From positions 37,649,480 to 37,713,479 of the forward strand of contig JALIGW010000005.1 in assembly GCA_023053685.1 (NCBI GenBank): a DNA stretch of 64,000 bases, written 5' to 3'. Source of the stretch: Diadophis punctatus similis (lineage: Eukaryota; Chordata; Lepidosauria; Squamata; Dipsadidae). Below the pieces are notes generated by a model that made no database searches, had not been told where the DNA came from, and worked only from the letters and a program-made list of their open reading frames with translations. Each line of letters begins with the position of its first letter. The stretch's first letter is position 1. Below, in pieces: positions 13,357 to 25,380 of the stretch. The position numbers and the translations under genes were made by a program.

Positions 13357-14130
13357 CATGGGTTCTCAAACTATGGCCCGTGGGCCACATGTGGCCCACC
13401 AAAGCCATTAATCCAGCCCGCGGAGGACCACGAGGCTGCCCCCCCACATACCCCACCCACCCTTCGGTTGAGCGCAGGACTTACCTTCGCGAGCTGGAAC
13501 TGAAAGGTAAGGCAAACAATTTTGGCCTGCAGAGACATTCTGGAGGCGGGAGAGGTGAAAAACGAGTGAAAACAGCCCATTTGTGGCCAAAAAATGGGCC
13601 ATTTTGCCTGTTTTTGACCTGCAGAATGCTGCGGGAGGTGAAAACAGTGCACAGATGCCCCAAGAGGCAAAAAACGGGCAAAAACAGCCCCCACCTCCAG
13701 AAGATAGAGAGGAGAGAGAGAGAGACAGAAAGAGAGAGAAAAAGAAAGAGGGAGAGACAGAAAGAGGAAGAGACAGAAAGAGAGACAGAAAAAGAGAGAG
13801 AGAAGAGAGAGAGATTTCTCAAGCTCCTTGGGCTGAGAATTGCTGCAAAACTGAGTTTTCTGAAGTGGACTACTAGACTCCTACTAAACAACTGAAAAAA
13901 TGATCTAGTAAAAAGAAAAGTCAACCAAAAGATCAACATGCAAACAAAAGCAAATAAAACACCTCCAGGAGCAAAACAAATTAAAGTTTAATTTGTGTGC
14001 ATTGTTTAATGGACTGTTAAATTGGCCACATCCACCTAGTCACATGACCTAGCCACATCCAGCCAGTCCGCCCCGCCCCCCAACAGCGACCGTAAATTGG
14101 CCCCCTGTTTAAAAAGTTTGAGGACCCCTG
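13357..14130. mobile_element. hAT-like DNA transposon (774 bp) with internal GA-rich tract
   Basis: Termini are CATGGGTTCTCAAACTATGG and the complement of AGTTTGAGGACCCCTG. The 8-bp duplication GTTTACAG is perfect (13349-13356 and 14131-14138). There is no transposase; the open frames through the GA tract are composition artefacts. Termini resemble Charlie/Tip100-type hAT ends. Confidence 0.9.
13704..13816 (+). repeat. GA-rich purine tract inside a hAT element
   Basis: About 110 bases of almost pure purine built from GAGA, GAAA and AGAC units. It lies inside the transposon at 13357-14130, so it either travelled with the element or grew after insertion. Confidence 0.85.
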
Positions 14131-14138
14131 GTTTACAG

Positions 14139-16244
14139 GGAGATTTAACAAGTTAATTAACAAAATTAATTAAACCAGGGTTTCTTTCCCTTGGTGTCAA
14201 ACAAATTTGGATTGCCTTATGTTACTAACATCCCACTTTCTAAAAAAGAGACATGCGATAGTGGGCAAAAATCAATAAAAAGTTTGATACATCTTTTAAG
14301 ACTAACACATTTTATTATAAGGCAAAAACTTTTCATGATTCATTCTTTTGGATTTTTGGTTACTGATAACTAATTACTGATTTGAAAATTATGTCATTCT
14401 TACTCATGGGCAGCATCTGACCAACCTTTTCTGGGCTCAGAAACTTGCATACTAAGTTAATAGATAGCATTAGGGCTGTAAACTAGACTATTTTTTAAAA
14501 AAAATCTAAAAGACAGCAGTGGAAAACCACTTCCACACTGTAACCAAAATAATCTGTATGCATGATCCATGAAGACATCAGGGGACAACATGAACTCAAA
14601 AGAGACTTGACTTACACATGTACAATTTTGAATTAAGGGTTAAAGTTACTCTTTGTGCTACAGAAAAAAACGATATCTTTAGCTGTTTGGAGTTTAGAGG
14701 TGTAAAAAAAAACATCTCATCTACATGCCCATTCATTCATGTCCATGATATGAAGAAATAGGAATTTGAATGAATGAGAATGCACTAACAAAAGAACTTT
14801 ATTAGACTTTTTTGAACTGCTTAGTTTTATAAGCATTACTTTTGCACTTAGAAAAGGGTTGGAGGAACAAATTAGTGCATAATTTATAGAAACATCAAAG
14901 GACATGATGCAGAGAAATTGTTAATGTGCAAAGATGCATTTTTAATTTTGATATCATTCAGGCTGTGCTTGTGCATTTTTTAAAAAATTACTGTAGTATG
15001 TAAAGTGAAGACCATTATTTTGACCTAATTCTGGGAGGTCTCTCTCATATATTCATAAATTAATCAATATCCATGACCATTACAAGAATCAGAAGACTAC
15101 TTCAATCTTCCATTAGACTTGATGGAGAAAGAAATCAATGTAATTCAAACAAATGGAGGATGAAATAAATTGGACTGCAAATGTGAAATCCAGCGAACTA
15201 TAATACCTTTCTTGCACATTTCCCCTAGCTTTTGTCTGCAACATTGTTTAATAGCCAAAACTGTATGTAAAGTATGGGGAGTGTGTAAAAGACGAGACTT
15301 GCAGCACTTTGGATTCAAAAGCTGTTTGGGCACATGGGACACTCACATACCAATTGCAGAACACTCCTTAAAGTAGTATCATTAAAGTAGCTATGTCTTT
15401 TTCTGGGATCATGCGCTACTTAAAGAGGCAGCTATTTTAAGGATTTGATCACACACGATATTTGACTTCCTAAATGTGCTTCAAAGTACCCTTTCCCCCT
15501 TTGAATCCAAAATGCTGTACATTCCTAATTAGTAAATTCCTAGCATTTTTTTAATGAAGCCAATATTTTCCCATGCACAGTACCAGCTACTCTATACATA
15601 ATATATTAAGTAATTGCTAAGCACAAAGCCTATGGTTAAGTTTTTCCAAACATCATATCCTATCAAAACAGCATTCCATAAAAAGGAGAAAAGTAAATAA
15701 TGTTACAAGTTGTTAAACATGCTAGCCTAAACATCTTTGTGGCAAAAAAAAAAGTTTTACCTATGAAATGGACATTATGTATTATCTCCAACTGTTACCT
15801 GGTTTGGCCTTTGCTGGTTTATTGCCTCACCTCTGAAATCCACAATTATATCCAAAAAATCTATAAATATTGATGCCCAGAAAATCCTTTTTGCTGCCTT
15901 TTTTAGACAAAAGTCTGAAGATCTGCTTTCTCCATTAATATAACTGAAAATATTACTGTGAGTGGTAATGTGGCATGTTCCTTTAGAGAAACTTCATTAG
16001 ATCAAATTTGCTCTGCATGAAATCTTATGCCATCTTTAACTCTTGCCCAGAAAATTGATACTATCTTAAAAAAAATTGTCATTACCTAATTGTCAACTCA
16101 AACATTCCACAAATATACATAACATGTTGACTTCTTTATGAATTTTGCAGGAAACATATAATCTATTCCTAACAATATTAATGTAGAACTAAGTCCCACT
16201 GATTTCAGCCGAAACACTGCCAAATTCAAGTGGCTTAAGATTGC
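14139..16244. other. Non-coding spacer downstream of NEURL1
   Basis: AT-rich unique-looking sequence with no recognised gene or transposon. A further minus-strand AATAAA at 14798-14803 leaves open a longer NEURL1 3' UTR. Confidence 0.4.
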
Positions 16245-18318
16245 AATCTAAACTTAGAATTCTTTATTTAGATCTTTTCATTGAAAGCAACAGGGCATAT
16301 ATTATCAGCTGTATTACTCAGATCACTTGAACAAAAACTCTTGGTTCAAATGATTTTGTAATATCACAGCAAGGTGGGGTTCCTGAGCTAAATGGCATAA
16401 ATTTAATGTCCACTTTACATTAAACAACCCAGTGCTTTCTGAGATTATTTTAAAAAAACCTAGGACACAATTATTTCAGAATTTCCTGGAACAAGCAAAC
16501 ACTTTACAACTAATTATTCCATTTTGGAATTGATGAAAACAATTCAAAGTGATTTTTGTAACAACTGTCCAGCACTTGCATTAATTTCATACGGGGGTAT
16601 AGGACTAGCATAGTATGAGTTGAGCATTTATATTAAACACCACATGGCTATTGTAATTTGAAGAAGCCCAAAGATAGACAAAATTCAGGATTTGGGTAGT
16701 CCTCCACAATCGTAGTAGATGAAAAAACAACCAAATGGCAGTATCTCTAATTATTGATATATCAAATGTGTAGAGAATGTGGCTTCTTGAATCCTGAGGT
16801 CCAATTTGTCATATAAAATGGAGTGGCTGGGTTTCTATGAAGCATCACCTTAATTATAAAAGATGTCAACCATATAGTACTGCAAAATCTCTGCACTGTA
16901 AAATATGTACTAGAAGTGTTCAGCACAAACACTATTATTTGGACTCGATGAAAAATGGCATGTTAATCATTTTTTTCTTAGATTTCTGTCTTAATTTAAC
17001 TATTCACTCTCTAAACCTGGATTGTCCATATTGGGGAATTGAAATTATGAGCTAGGGTATGAGATTGTTGTCATTTTTCAATCAACCATATCAGACATAC
17101 CTCACTTGGAATATATTAAAAGTGAAATGCAATTTCTGATTTAAAATTTGTTAAGTGGAACAGCTAAAAACAAGAAAACAATGGACTATTGAAAATGAAA
17201 GATAAAATATGACATTACTTGTGACCAGAGAGAGAGAAAAAAATCCAACAATTCAAATATGCCAAGGATACATATGGTTCTATGAGTAAGTGAAATTAAC
17301 ATAATCTTCACATGTTCTTCTCATATGAATCTTTCATTAAATCAATGAGGCAAATAAAAAAATAAAACCCATTTTGGTCCTGATTTCTTTTCCTTCAAAC
17401 AATATAAATCCAGCTCTGTAACACACATTCATTTTGACAAAAGCTTATACAACTGATCATTTTCTTTCCTTTTCAAACCTGGGGTAGATAATGAATGTCC
17501 TGACGAAAAATTAAAAATAAAACTTTGCCAACTTTCATCCTTATGGCTTTGACATCATGTGCCATCATTTTCCCAAAGCACCATTTCCTAGTGTAATGAA
17601 CTTTGGAAATAACAGTAAAAGAGGAAAGTGATTAAAGAAAGAAGTGATACCATGCTTCTGAGATATGAATAGCTTCTGCTTTGAAAAAGTAGAAGAGGAC
17701 AGCTACAGAAAGTAGAATCAAAGTCAATGCTTAGATGCTGGCCCTCTCTGTGCACAGCACAGCATAGAAAAACCAATCCAAGCATAATCTTCCTTAGTAG
17801 CAGCATGTGCTGCATTATAATTATTTGTAGAATATGTCAGCCACTGATATGCTTAGGAAAACTGAAGAAAAATCCTATGTGAGGCTCTCTTGCCCATCAA
17901 AGTAGTTCTACTAGCACTGATATGATTTCTCCTTATTCTACTCGCTTCCAAGTATTCATTTAGTTCACATGAAAATCTGCTTATTTCACATTATTTTCTC
18001 CTTTGATCCTTGTAACATCCAACTAGGAAGAAAGGACAGCGAAAATGCAATGGAAAGCCAAGGAAAGGTAGACATGAAATCCAGCCTTTCTTGCTGGCTA
18101 CACATATTAAATGTTCACAGGAGCACTTTGTTAGATGCCAAGGAAAGAAGATAGTTTTAGCCCTCGAATTTCAGATGGGAGAAGGCTGTACCCACAGTTA
18201 ACCACATTCAAAATTAGCTACATATTTAAAGAAGGGAACCACTTCCTCCCACCTTCCTTGTCCTGGTTAAGTTTTATGAAGATCCTCTTCCTAGTTCCTA
18301 CCCTTCTGCCATGCAACT
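16245..18318 (-). other. NEURL1: Probable NEURL1 3' UTR
   Basis: About 2 kb of single-copy, AT-rich DNA follows the stop codon with no recognisable transposon, which suits a vertebrate 3' UTR. Reading the minus strand, an AATAAA hexamer lies at 16263-16268 and an ATTAAA at 16403-16408. Either could serve for polyadenylation; another AATAAA is at 14798-14803. The end chosen here is a guess from the hexamer, not from transcript evidence. Confidence 0.35.
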
Positions 18319-18560
18319 TTAAGTGCTGCGATAGGTTTTGATTATGTCCTTGATGGCACGTCTACAGATAGGACAACAGGCATTAGCCATCTTCTTGAGT
18401 TTGAGCCCACATGTATAACACAGACACATATGTCCACAGGAGTAAATCACAGTGTCCACCATATTCTCATAGCAGATAGTACACTCATCATTCCAAGATC
18501 CTGAAATGGAAGAGGAAAGAGGGGATTCTGGCATACTGATTGGAGAGTTTGGAGCCGTAC
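18319..18560 (-). CDS. NEURL1: NEURL1 terminal coding exon (C3HC4 RING and stop)
   Basis: The exon follows TTGCAG, opens [17 protein letters not shown] and ends DIIKTYRST with TAA at 18319-18321. It carries the catalytic RING: zinc ligands C491, C494, C506, H508, C512, C515, C527 and C530 of the window-encoded protein, within [23 protein letters not shown] and [10 protein letters not shown]. All eight ligands are present with the usual spacing, so the RING should fold and recruit an E2. In neuralized ligases this domain transfers ubiquitin to Notch ligands and other targets. Small differences from the remembered human protein (ENM for EHA, RRA for RRP) do not touch ligands. NEURL1B remains the alternative, judged unlikely. 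Confidence 0.97.
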
Positions 18561-19899
18561 CTGCAAAATAAAGAGACACTTTTACTTTTTAAATTTTAAA
18601 CTCTAATCAGCTTTACAGTTGCCCTAGTCTAGAATTTCTATGCCAAAGGTTAAAATATGGAGATTATGTCCATGTTTTTACAAAACTTCCAAAAAGCATC
18701 ATCTAATGAGCATCAATAAACAAATACTAAAGTAGGTAGAACATTTCAATAAAAAGAAGTGTTAGATTATTTTATGTATGTTTGTTGTGTGTGTGTTATT
18801 TCCAAAATACTACAGATCTATATAACAATCTCTTGGATGACTTATATCATTACTGAAACAACATATAGGCTTTGAAATCTACTGTTTTTATGATTTTGTA
18901 TTCCATGTTTTTTCTACAATGACTTTTCCAGTCAGATTTACTATACTCTGGATTCTGGTTTATGAAAAGTCTTTGAGTGCCTACTATATGTTATTCTTAC
19001 TATCAAAATACATAATGAAATAACTTTTCCTCTCCTTTGCTACAAATTTATTATTAACAGAAATATTTAATGTCTAAGAGAGTGGTGCAGTAGCCTAGAG
19101 GTAGAGCTCTCGCCTCACAATCAGGAGGCTGTGAGTTCAATCCTAGTAGAGGCAGATATTTCTCTCTCTCGGCACAGTGAGAATATATCTGCTGTGAACT
19201 CCACATTGGCAACAGGAAGGGCATCCAGCCAGTAAACACTCAGCTCCATTCAGTTGCCCCCATTCCATCCCGCAAGGGATTACGGGGTCATTAAAAGACA
19301 AAAACATTTAGTGTCTAAGTCCAACTTAACTTCCTTGATCCATTAGCAAAGCTATCACATGAATATCTTTTATATAAAAATACTGTTTTGTGGCATAAAT
19401 GTTTGAGAGGAAATCATGGGAAAGGATTCCCACCCTATTTAGTGGAACTACACTTTTTCTATAAGCATTTTGTTTATATTTATGCACAATCTTTCACAGG
19501 ATTAAGCTAACCTGGTTTCATTCTGTTTCAGATTTGGCCGTTACTTCTTAGCAACCCCATTTAATGCAGTCAGAGGCATAGGATTAAGGAAATTGTTACC
19601 CAAAATGTTTAAATGGAACCAAAAGTCATTTTAACTGGGCCTGTGCCTCCACAGATGGTGCTCCTGGCTAATTTCATATTACTACTACATACATTTTGAA
19701 TTTTTCCTTTTGTTAAAATATGGTGCATTTAAATGTTGAATTCTTTGTTCTTTTTGGTGGGGGAAGAATCTAACTCCTGCTCATTGTGGGTTGTGAGTGA
19801 TCACAAAGAAAAAAAGAATATGGATTTTCAGTCTTACAAGATAATGAAATATTCAGAACTGGAAGGCATGCAATTTGGTGCTGTGGGAGAAATACTCAC
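18561..19899 (-). other. NEURL1: NEURL1 last intron (1,339 bp)
   Basis: Bounded by GTGAGT at the 19899 side and TTGCAG at the 18561 side on the minus strand. It contains one Bov-B-tailed SINE; the rest is plain AT-rich intron. Confidence 0.9.
19079..19305 (+). mobile_element. Sauria-type SINE with Bov-B 3' tail
   Basis: The 5' part is tRNA-derived: GTGGTGCAGTAGCCTAGAGG fits an A box and GAGTTCAATCC a B box. The 3' part GGCAACAGGAAGGGCATCCA and the end CGCAAGGGATTACGGGGTCA match the Bov-B LINE 3' region, so Bov-B machinery probably moved it. A 14-bp target duplication ATTTA(A/G)TGTCTAAG flanks it at 19065-19078 and 19306-19319. It is not a functional tRNA gene because there is no acceptor-stem pairing. 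Confidence 0.9.
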
Positions 19900-20046
19900 C
19901 ACTGATTGAGCTGCCAAGTGGGCCAGAACCAGATATACATAGGACAGGATCAGAAACCTCATTGCAAAGAATGGAAGATGAATTGGGAGATGAGGTGGGT
20001 GAGCTTGGTGCTGATGGCCCCAGGTGTTCAGCCATGAGAGTAGAAC
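19900..20046 (-). CDS. NEURL1: NEURL1 coding exon (Ser/Pro-rich linker)
   Basis: A 147-bp exon with a TTACAG acceptor and a GTGAGT donor, encoding STLMAEHLGPSAPSSPTSSP and then NSSSILCNEVSDPVLCISGS with a GPLGSS motif near the end. It is the Ser/Pro-rich linker between NHR2 and the RING (residues 417-464 here). Human NEURL1 has the same order of motifs (STILAE, SP repeats, SDPLLS, GPLGSS), so alignment is secure although the identity is lower than in the domains. The linker is probably disordered and a likely phosphorylation target; that is inference from composition only. The phase at both ends matches the neighbours. Confidence 0.93.
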
Positions 20047-20485
20047 CTGTAAAAGAGAGTAATATAATGTAGCAGTTCAAATAGCCCTATTATGCTATAA
20101 TTGGAGCACATGTGTGTCCACATCTTCATTGTACTGCAAAGTTTGTTGATTTTCTTTGAGCCAGTCCTAGTGCTACATCCCACTTGGATAAAACAGAAAA
20201 AAAATTATGACCTTTTTATGATTAAAAAAGGGAGTTTGGGAAGTTCTGTAATAAAATAAGTAAGAAATGAATTCATGCAATTGATAGGAAACAGTACTGG
20301 CTTTAGAACACAGGGTTCCAAAACACTGGCTTGATTATTCTGGAAGCAGATAATATATAAGTATATGGCAGGCTGGTGGATAGTTAATTCCCCTCTCATC
20401 TCTGCTCTTGCTATTTTATTAAAGAGAACCTCAGGAAATTAACATGGTATGCTAAAAGTCTGCTGTGTGAAGTGAGAACAAAAAT

Positions 20486-20548
20486 AGGCAGGGGTGTGTG
20501 TATGTGAGAGAGAGAGGGAGGGAGGGAGGGAGGGAGAAAACGAGAGAG
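20486..20548 (+). repeat. GT/GA/GGGA microsatellite
   Basis: A run of GTGTGTGT passes into GAGAGAGA and then GGGA units. Simple-sequence repeat with no further content. Confidence 0.9.
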
Positions 20549-21774
20549 AAAACAGCCTGTACCCAATATCTGCATTTTATTTGCTCTAGATTTTATAGTC
20601 CTTTTGGTCTATATCACCTTATTTCTGTTTACATAGCGTATTTATATAACCTTTAGCTACTTTCACATCCTAAAGTTCAATGAACAGAATGACAAATGGC
20701 AAAATATTATTCATCAATAAATCATATAGTTAGCGTATTAATCTCTCAAATTCAGCCTGTTAAAGTCAAAGATACCCTGCCCATAGTCAATAGGAATGTT
20801 TTCTGCCTAAGGCACGAGGAGCCATTAGAAGATTATTTATGCCGTGTTCATGTTCCATTTTTTCATGAAGAATTCAAGGTTTACTTGTGGATTTCCCAGT
20901 CTTTTAGACCCATAACACTGAGCCTCAGTGGTGGGTTAGACTCATAAACAGTGACTGGTTCAAAGTCAAACTGAGTCCTCAAATATGGATTATATAAGTG
21001 TGTCTGAGTTGAGGAGAGAAGAAGGAGAGAGTATTTATTATTTTTTTAAACCACCCCAAAATAAAACTTGTCTAGCACTATTTACAGAAAAGCATATTAA
21101 AATGTACAATTTGAATAAAAACAATAAAATGAAAAAGTAGGCAACAGTCATTCAAAATCTAAAACAATATGAATTAAAATACAATTCAAACTCATTAAAA
21201 GCCTAGGAAAATAGAAATTATGCTAAATGTGAGCACCAATTTTCTTCTCACTCTATAAAGTCAAATCATATTTAAATATACAAGTTATAATTTTTATAAG
21301 CAATACAACAACCAATCCTTTTTTGTATTTTCTTACATTTAACTCAATATTGTTTGCTGGATCTAGGTGCACAGTACCATAACATTAGACTGACACGCAG
21401 AATATTACATGTGTAAAGCATCGCAGAATTGTTTTTTTACATTACCGTACTATTTTATGTTCCCTGAGCTATCTACATTATTGGGTTGTTTAACAGGTTC
21501 CATAGTATATTATTCCATTTGTCATTTGAGGCAGAAATATTTCACCCCAGCTCCCAAATAGTGTAAAATGAACAAGTACTGCAACAGGTTTTGAAGGCAT
21601 GTACATAATAAGGCCTTTTTAATACTTTTCATCTAGGTTAAAAGAGAGCGGGGTAAAAGACAAGAAGATTGCTTCAGCATTTCAATAGCGCACAAATAGT
21701 GTTGTTGTTTTTACTTAAATAATCTATCAATAAAATGAATAATATGGGAAAGAAATATGGAAGATTAAAAAGTA

Positions 21775-21896
21775 ACTGGGAACTCCATCACTGCAAGTTT
21801 TCAAGAAGAGACTGGACAACCATTTGTCCAGAATGTAGAGGGTCTCCTGCTTGACTAGAAGATCTCCAAGTTCCCTCCCAATCCTATTATTCTATT
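21775..21896 (+). mobile_element. CR1 LINE 3' end fragment
   Basis: Translation gives a piece like FKKRLDNHLSRM followed by a short tail, the usual end of CR1 ORF2, then a 3' region ending CCAATCCTATTATTCTA. Only about 120 bp remain. Its 3' side is overlapped by the target duplication of the hAT element at 21905. Confidence 0.7.
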
Positions 21897-21904
21897 GTAG
21901 AAAG

Positions 21905-22115
21905 CAGGGGTGAAATGCTACCGAGAGAGAGAGAGAGAGAGAAAAAGAGAGGGGGGGTGAGAGGGAGAGGGAGAGGGAGAGAGAGAAGAAGAAGAAGAAG
22001 AAGAAGAAGAAGAAGAAGAAGAAGAAGAAGAAGAAGAAGAAGAAGAAGAAGAAGAAGAAGAAGAAGAGGAGGAGGAGGAGGAGGAGGAGGAGGAGGAGGA
22101 GGAGGAGGAGGAGGA

Positions 22116-22147
<32 letters not shown>

Positions 22148-22148
22148 A

Positions 22149-22220
<72 letters not shown>

Positions 22221-22420
22221 GGAAGGAAGAGAGAGTAAAAGAAAGAGACAGAAGCAAAGAGAAAGAAAGAAAATGAAAGAGAGAAAGAGAAAGAGAGAAA
22301 GAGAAAGGAAGATGAAGGGAGAGAGAGAGACAAGAAAGAATGAGAGAAAGAGAGAGAAAGAAAGAAAGAAGAAAGACAGACGAAAGAAAGAAAGAAAGAA
22401 AAAAGAAAAGAAAAGAAAAG

Positions 22421-22451
<31 letters not shown>

Positions 22452-22686
22452 GAAAAGAAAAGAAAAGAAAAGAAAAGAAAAGAAAAGAAAAGAAAAGAAA
22501 AGAAAAGAAAAGAAAAGAAAAGAAAAAACTTATGACCACAACTGAGCCCAAAATTTTGGTTGCTAAGCAAGAGCATTGTTAAGTGAGTTTCACCATATTT
22601 TACAAAATGGCCACACCCATCCGGTTACATGCCCACCAAGCCACGCCCACAGAACCGGTAGGGAAAATTTTTGGATTTCACCACTG
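21905..22686. mobile_element. hAT-like MITE filled by a giant purine repeat
   Basis: Left end CAGGGGTGAAATGCTACCG and right end GGATTTCACCACTG belong to the CCGGTT family, with CACGCCCACAGAACCGGT near the right. The 8-bp duplication GTAGAAAG is perfect (21897-21904 and 22687-22694). About 600 bp of purine repeat and a Tigger-like fragment (about 22527-22610) occupy the interior. Confidence 0.9.
21923..22526 (+). repeat. Long polypurine tract of successive microsatellites
   Basis: Nearly 600 bases are A or G almost without break. Blocks follow each other: GA, then GAA (about 21985-22066), GAG (about 22067-22118), AAAG (about 22119-22220), mixed GAAA/GAGA, then AAAAG (about 22400-22526). Mirror-symmetric purine tracts of this type can form triplex H-DNA. 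The apparent Lys/Glu/Arg or Phe/Ser/Leu proteins are artefacts. Confidence 0.97.
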
Positions 22687-23173
22687 GTAGAAAGTTAGCA
22701 CCCACCCCTCATCTAGAAGAATGAAATATTTTGAGAAATATTAAAAAGGCAGAATATTATATTTCCATGGATGATAAATGGAGGAACATTTTTTTAGAGG
22801 GAAAAAGCTACCCCACCTTTTCTTAATAGCCCTCAGCAGATGTCAGCACTAAAGATAAAGAGCTTATTAAAAACTAGATAGCTCTATTCATCAGCAAATG
22901 CCCTCACCCAAGAGCCAAACCAGGACAAAGCCATTAAGCCATAATAGGAATTGCCCAACACCCTTTCAGAACACAAGCATCTTCATTGCATCACCCTCAG
23001 AAACTTCAACCAAACTTAGCTCAGACAAACACCTAGGATTTGTACTTTGCCTATAAAGCCAGCTATGACCCCTACATAACCCCTACATGGCCCCATGGGA
23101 GTCTGACAACAGCCAATAGAATACATGTCCTTGCACAGGAACAGGAAGCCCAAGTGCAAAGCCCAAGAGAAGG

Positions 23174-23180
23174 TATAAAA
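23174..23180 (+). promoter_or_regulatory. TATA box of the probable LTR
   Basis: TATAAAA in the context AGGTATAAAAGCC, about 30 bp upstream of CTCTCAACTCCATG where LTR transcription would start. It faces the plus strand, antisense to NEURL1. Confidence 0.5.
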
Positions 23181-23221
23181 GCCACTCGCTCTCAACTCCA
23201 TGTGGTCAGCTGCACCAGAGC

Positions 23222-23510
23222 CAGTGGTGGAATTCAAATTTTTTACTACCGGTTCTGTGGGCATGGCTTGGTGGGCGTGGCTTGGTGGGCGTGGCAAGGG
23301 AAGGATAATGTAAAATCTCCATTCCCTCCCCACTCCAGCGGACGGTTACTGCAAAATCCCCATTTCCTCCTGATCAGCTGGGACTCAGGAGGCAGAGAAT
23401 AGATGGGAGCAGGGCCAGTCAGAGGTGGTATTTACCGGTTCTCTGAACTACACAAAATTTCTGCTACCGGTTCTCCAGAACTGGTCAGAACCTGCTGAAT
23501 CCCACCTCTG
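23222..23510. mobile_element. hAT-like MITE, CCGGTT family, GTGGGCGTGGC subtype
   Basis: Ends CAGTGGTGGAATTC and GAATCCCACCTCTG are inverted repeats. The interior has ACTACCGGTTCTGTGGGC and doubled GGTGGGCGTGGC phrases, shared with 32784-33105 and 57046-57257. The flanking 8-mers ACCAGAGC and ACCCAGAA match only loosely. Confidence 0.8.
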
Positions 23511-24744
23511 ACCCAGAACCATGTGCTTGGTAATTCTGTTCATTATTAAACCCTCTTTCCAATTAGCTTCCATGTTTTCAGTGTCTTTCTCTCAGCTTGG
23601 AACTGAACCAGATGGATATTTCTTCCCACACTATGTTCTAACTTTCTTCTAGTTTTTGACTGTGTCAACTGGAATTTCATTAGTAACAATTGGAGCAAAG
23701 ATTAGAGAGATGCAGGCCTGTCTTCCCAGTTAAGAGTGCATATCTACCATTACATGTGAAAGTGAACTACAAGTTTGAAAACAGACAGGTACAAATTCAG
23801 CCTAGACAAGATTCCAAAGGGTTAACTCTGTATTTACTGAAACAATATCACACCATCTATGTTATCTATAATCTATATTCATTGAACGTGAATATCACTT
23901 TACCTTTAAAAATAATTCATTCCTTCTGATGACAATGCTTATACTTCGCCCTTCACAAAATGATTTGCAATTGTTTTTCTTTCTTAATATATACTTGTGA
24001 ATTAATGTCTAGCAAATCTAAACCCTAATGTGGAACTTACAGCTTCAGTTATATTCCATAATGTCTTTTATCAATCAGTAAATACTTAAATATCCAAATC
24101 ACATTCACAAGTCAGTTATTCAGAAACTGATCTCACAATAATAAACTGACTTTACAGTAACTATTTCAACTTTCTGTCTTACTTGATGTAGCACAAAACT
24201 ATTCCTTCATTTTAATTTTACCATTTTAAAAAGGAAAGCAGTAGAGGAAAGGCAATAAAATCAATAAAGCGACTCAAAATGCCAAGATCACTGAAGACAA
24301 TGTTCTGACAAAAGTCAGCTGTTTCTAATGGACCATTCATTAACAACAAATTTTGGCCAATCCGGGCAGTGCTTGACTATTAAATTTTGGCAGTCAGTGT
24401 GGCTCTGCTTTTGTAGATAATTTTAAAATGTTAACTGATTACCATCAGTTCAATAATGAGAAAGAGGAAAGGAATGGGGAGACAATAGCCTCTAGCTTAA
24501 AATATGAGCCAGAGTAACTATTTCCCACCAAATTCACAAGCAGACTCTGTTTTCATTTGCAGGCAAATGTGGATCTGTTCTAGATTATACGTTCCCTGAA
24601 CCTTGCATTGCCCCAATTGAAAAGAAAGAACTTGCCCAACATGGCTTGATAGATGGCATTTTATTGTCAACATGGTTGTTATTTTTAAAGACTCATTAAG
24701 TCCATGAATAAGACACATTAAAGTAATCTTTAACTAAAATGTAA

Positions 24745-24998
24745 GGAGCCGAGGTGGCGCAGCGGTTAGAGTGCAGTACGGCAGGCCACTTTAGCTGACT
24801 GTGATCCGCAGGTCAGCGGTTCAAATCTCACCGGCTCAAGGTTGACTCAGCCTTCCATCCTTCCAAGGTAGGTAAAATGAGGACCCAGATTGTTGGGGGC
24901 AATATAAATATACATTGCTTACTGGTGTAAACCGCTTAGAGAGTGCTTGCACTGTGAGGCGGTATATAAATCTCACTAATAAATAAATAATAAATAAA
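24745..24998 (+). mobile_element. tRNA-derived squamate SINE with L2/CR1-like tail
   Basis: Head GGAGCCGAGGTGGCGCAGCG has an A box (TGGCGCAGCGG at 24755-24765) and a B box GGTTCAAATC at 24818. The body has CTCAGCCTTCCATCCTTCC and the tail TAAACCGCTTAGAGAGTGC ends in AATAAATAAATA units. A diverged copy is at 62233-62445. Not a functional tRNA gene. Confidence 0.85.
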
Positions 24999-25380
24999 CT
25001 ATACTGACCTTAAAGTAGCACTCTCACATTCATTCCAATAAGAATAAGATCCAAACAAAACTTCTGCATGTATAAAATCTGACTTTCCCACCCTTTCCCA
25101 CCATCTTTTTGATAGTGACTTGAAAAGAGGCAAGAGAGGGATCAGCAATAGAGACACAGATATCTCATCAGTATAGTTTTCTGCAAAACTCACAGATGGG
25201 CAGAGATTATTCCAACTAGATAGTGGAAAAGGTCCTTGTCCTTGGAGTACACTCAGGTTTGTCATATTCGGATTACGAAGGTTTGATGCCAACAAATTTG
25301 TGAAAGCCACATATTGTGCAGTTTTGGCTTCACTTTCTCATTGCAGACAGCAGATGTGGAAGGGAAGACAGACTGTACTG

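Larger units (their letters stand above)
22841..23630 (+). mobile_element. Probable solo LTR, interrupted by a hAT element
   Basis: The block starts TGTCAGCACTAAAG and ends TTCTTCCCACA, fitting TG...CA ends. A TATAAAA box is at 23174-23180 and an ATTAAA-type poly(A) signal near 23545, in the order U3-R-U5 on the plus strand. No internal gag or pol lies next to it, so it looks like a solo LTR. Borders are estimates because I could not find a clean target duplication. A hAT element at 23222-23510 sits between the TATA box and the poly(A) signal. Confidence 0.5.

Noticed and set aside
13335..13939. Frames of 107-186 residues through 13.4-13.9 kb
   Set aside because: They lie inside a hAT element and its GA tract.
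18319..18579. NEURL1B instead of NEURL1
   Set aside because: RING and C-terminal tail agree better with NEURL1, and the linker carries NEURL1-like SP and GPLGSS motifs.
19079..19150. tRNA gene
   Set aside because: A and B boxes are present but the fold lacks a paired acceptor stem and the Bov-B tail shows it is a SINE.
21887..22582. Long frames coding poly-Lys/Glu/Arg or poly-Phe/Ser/Leu proteins (80-229 residues)
   Set aside because: They only read through purine microsatellites in every frame.
24745..24830. tRNA gene
   Set aside because: Same reason: SINE head with L2/CR1-like tail.
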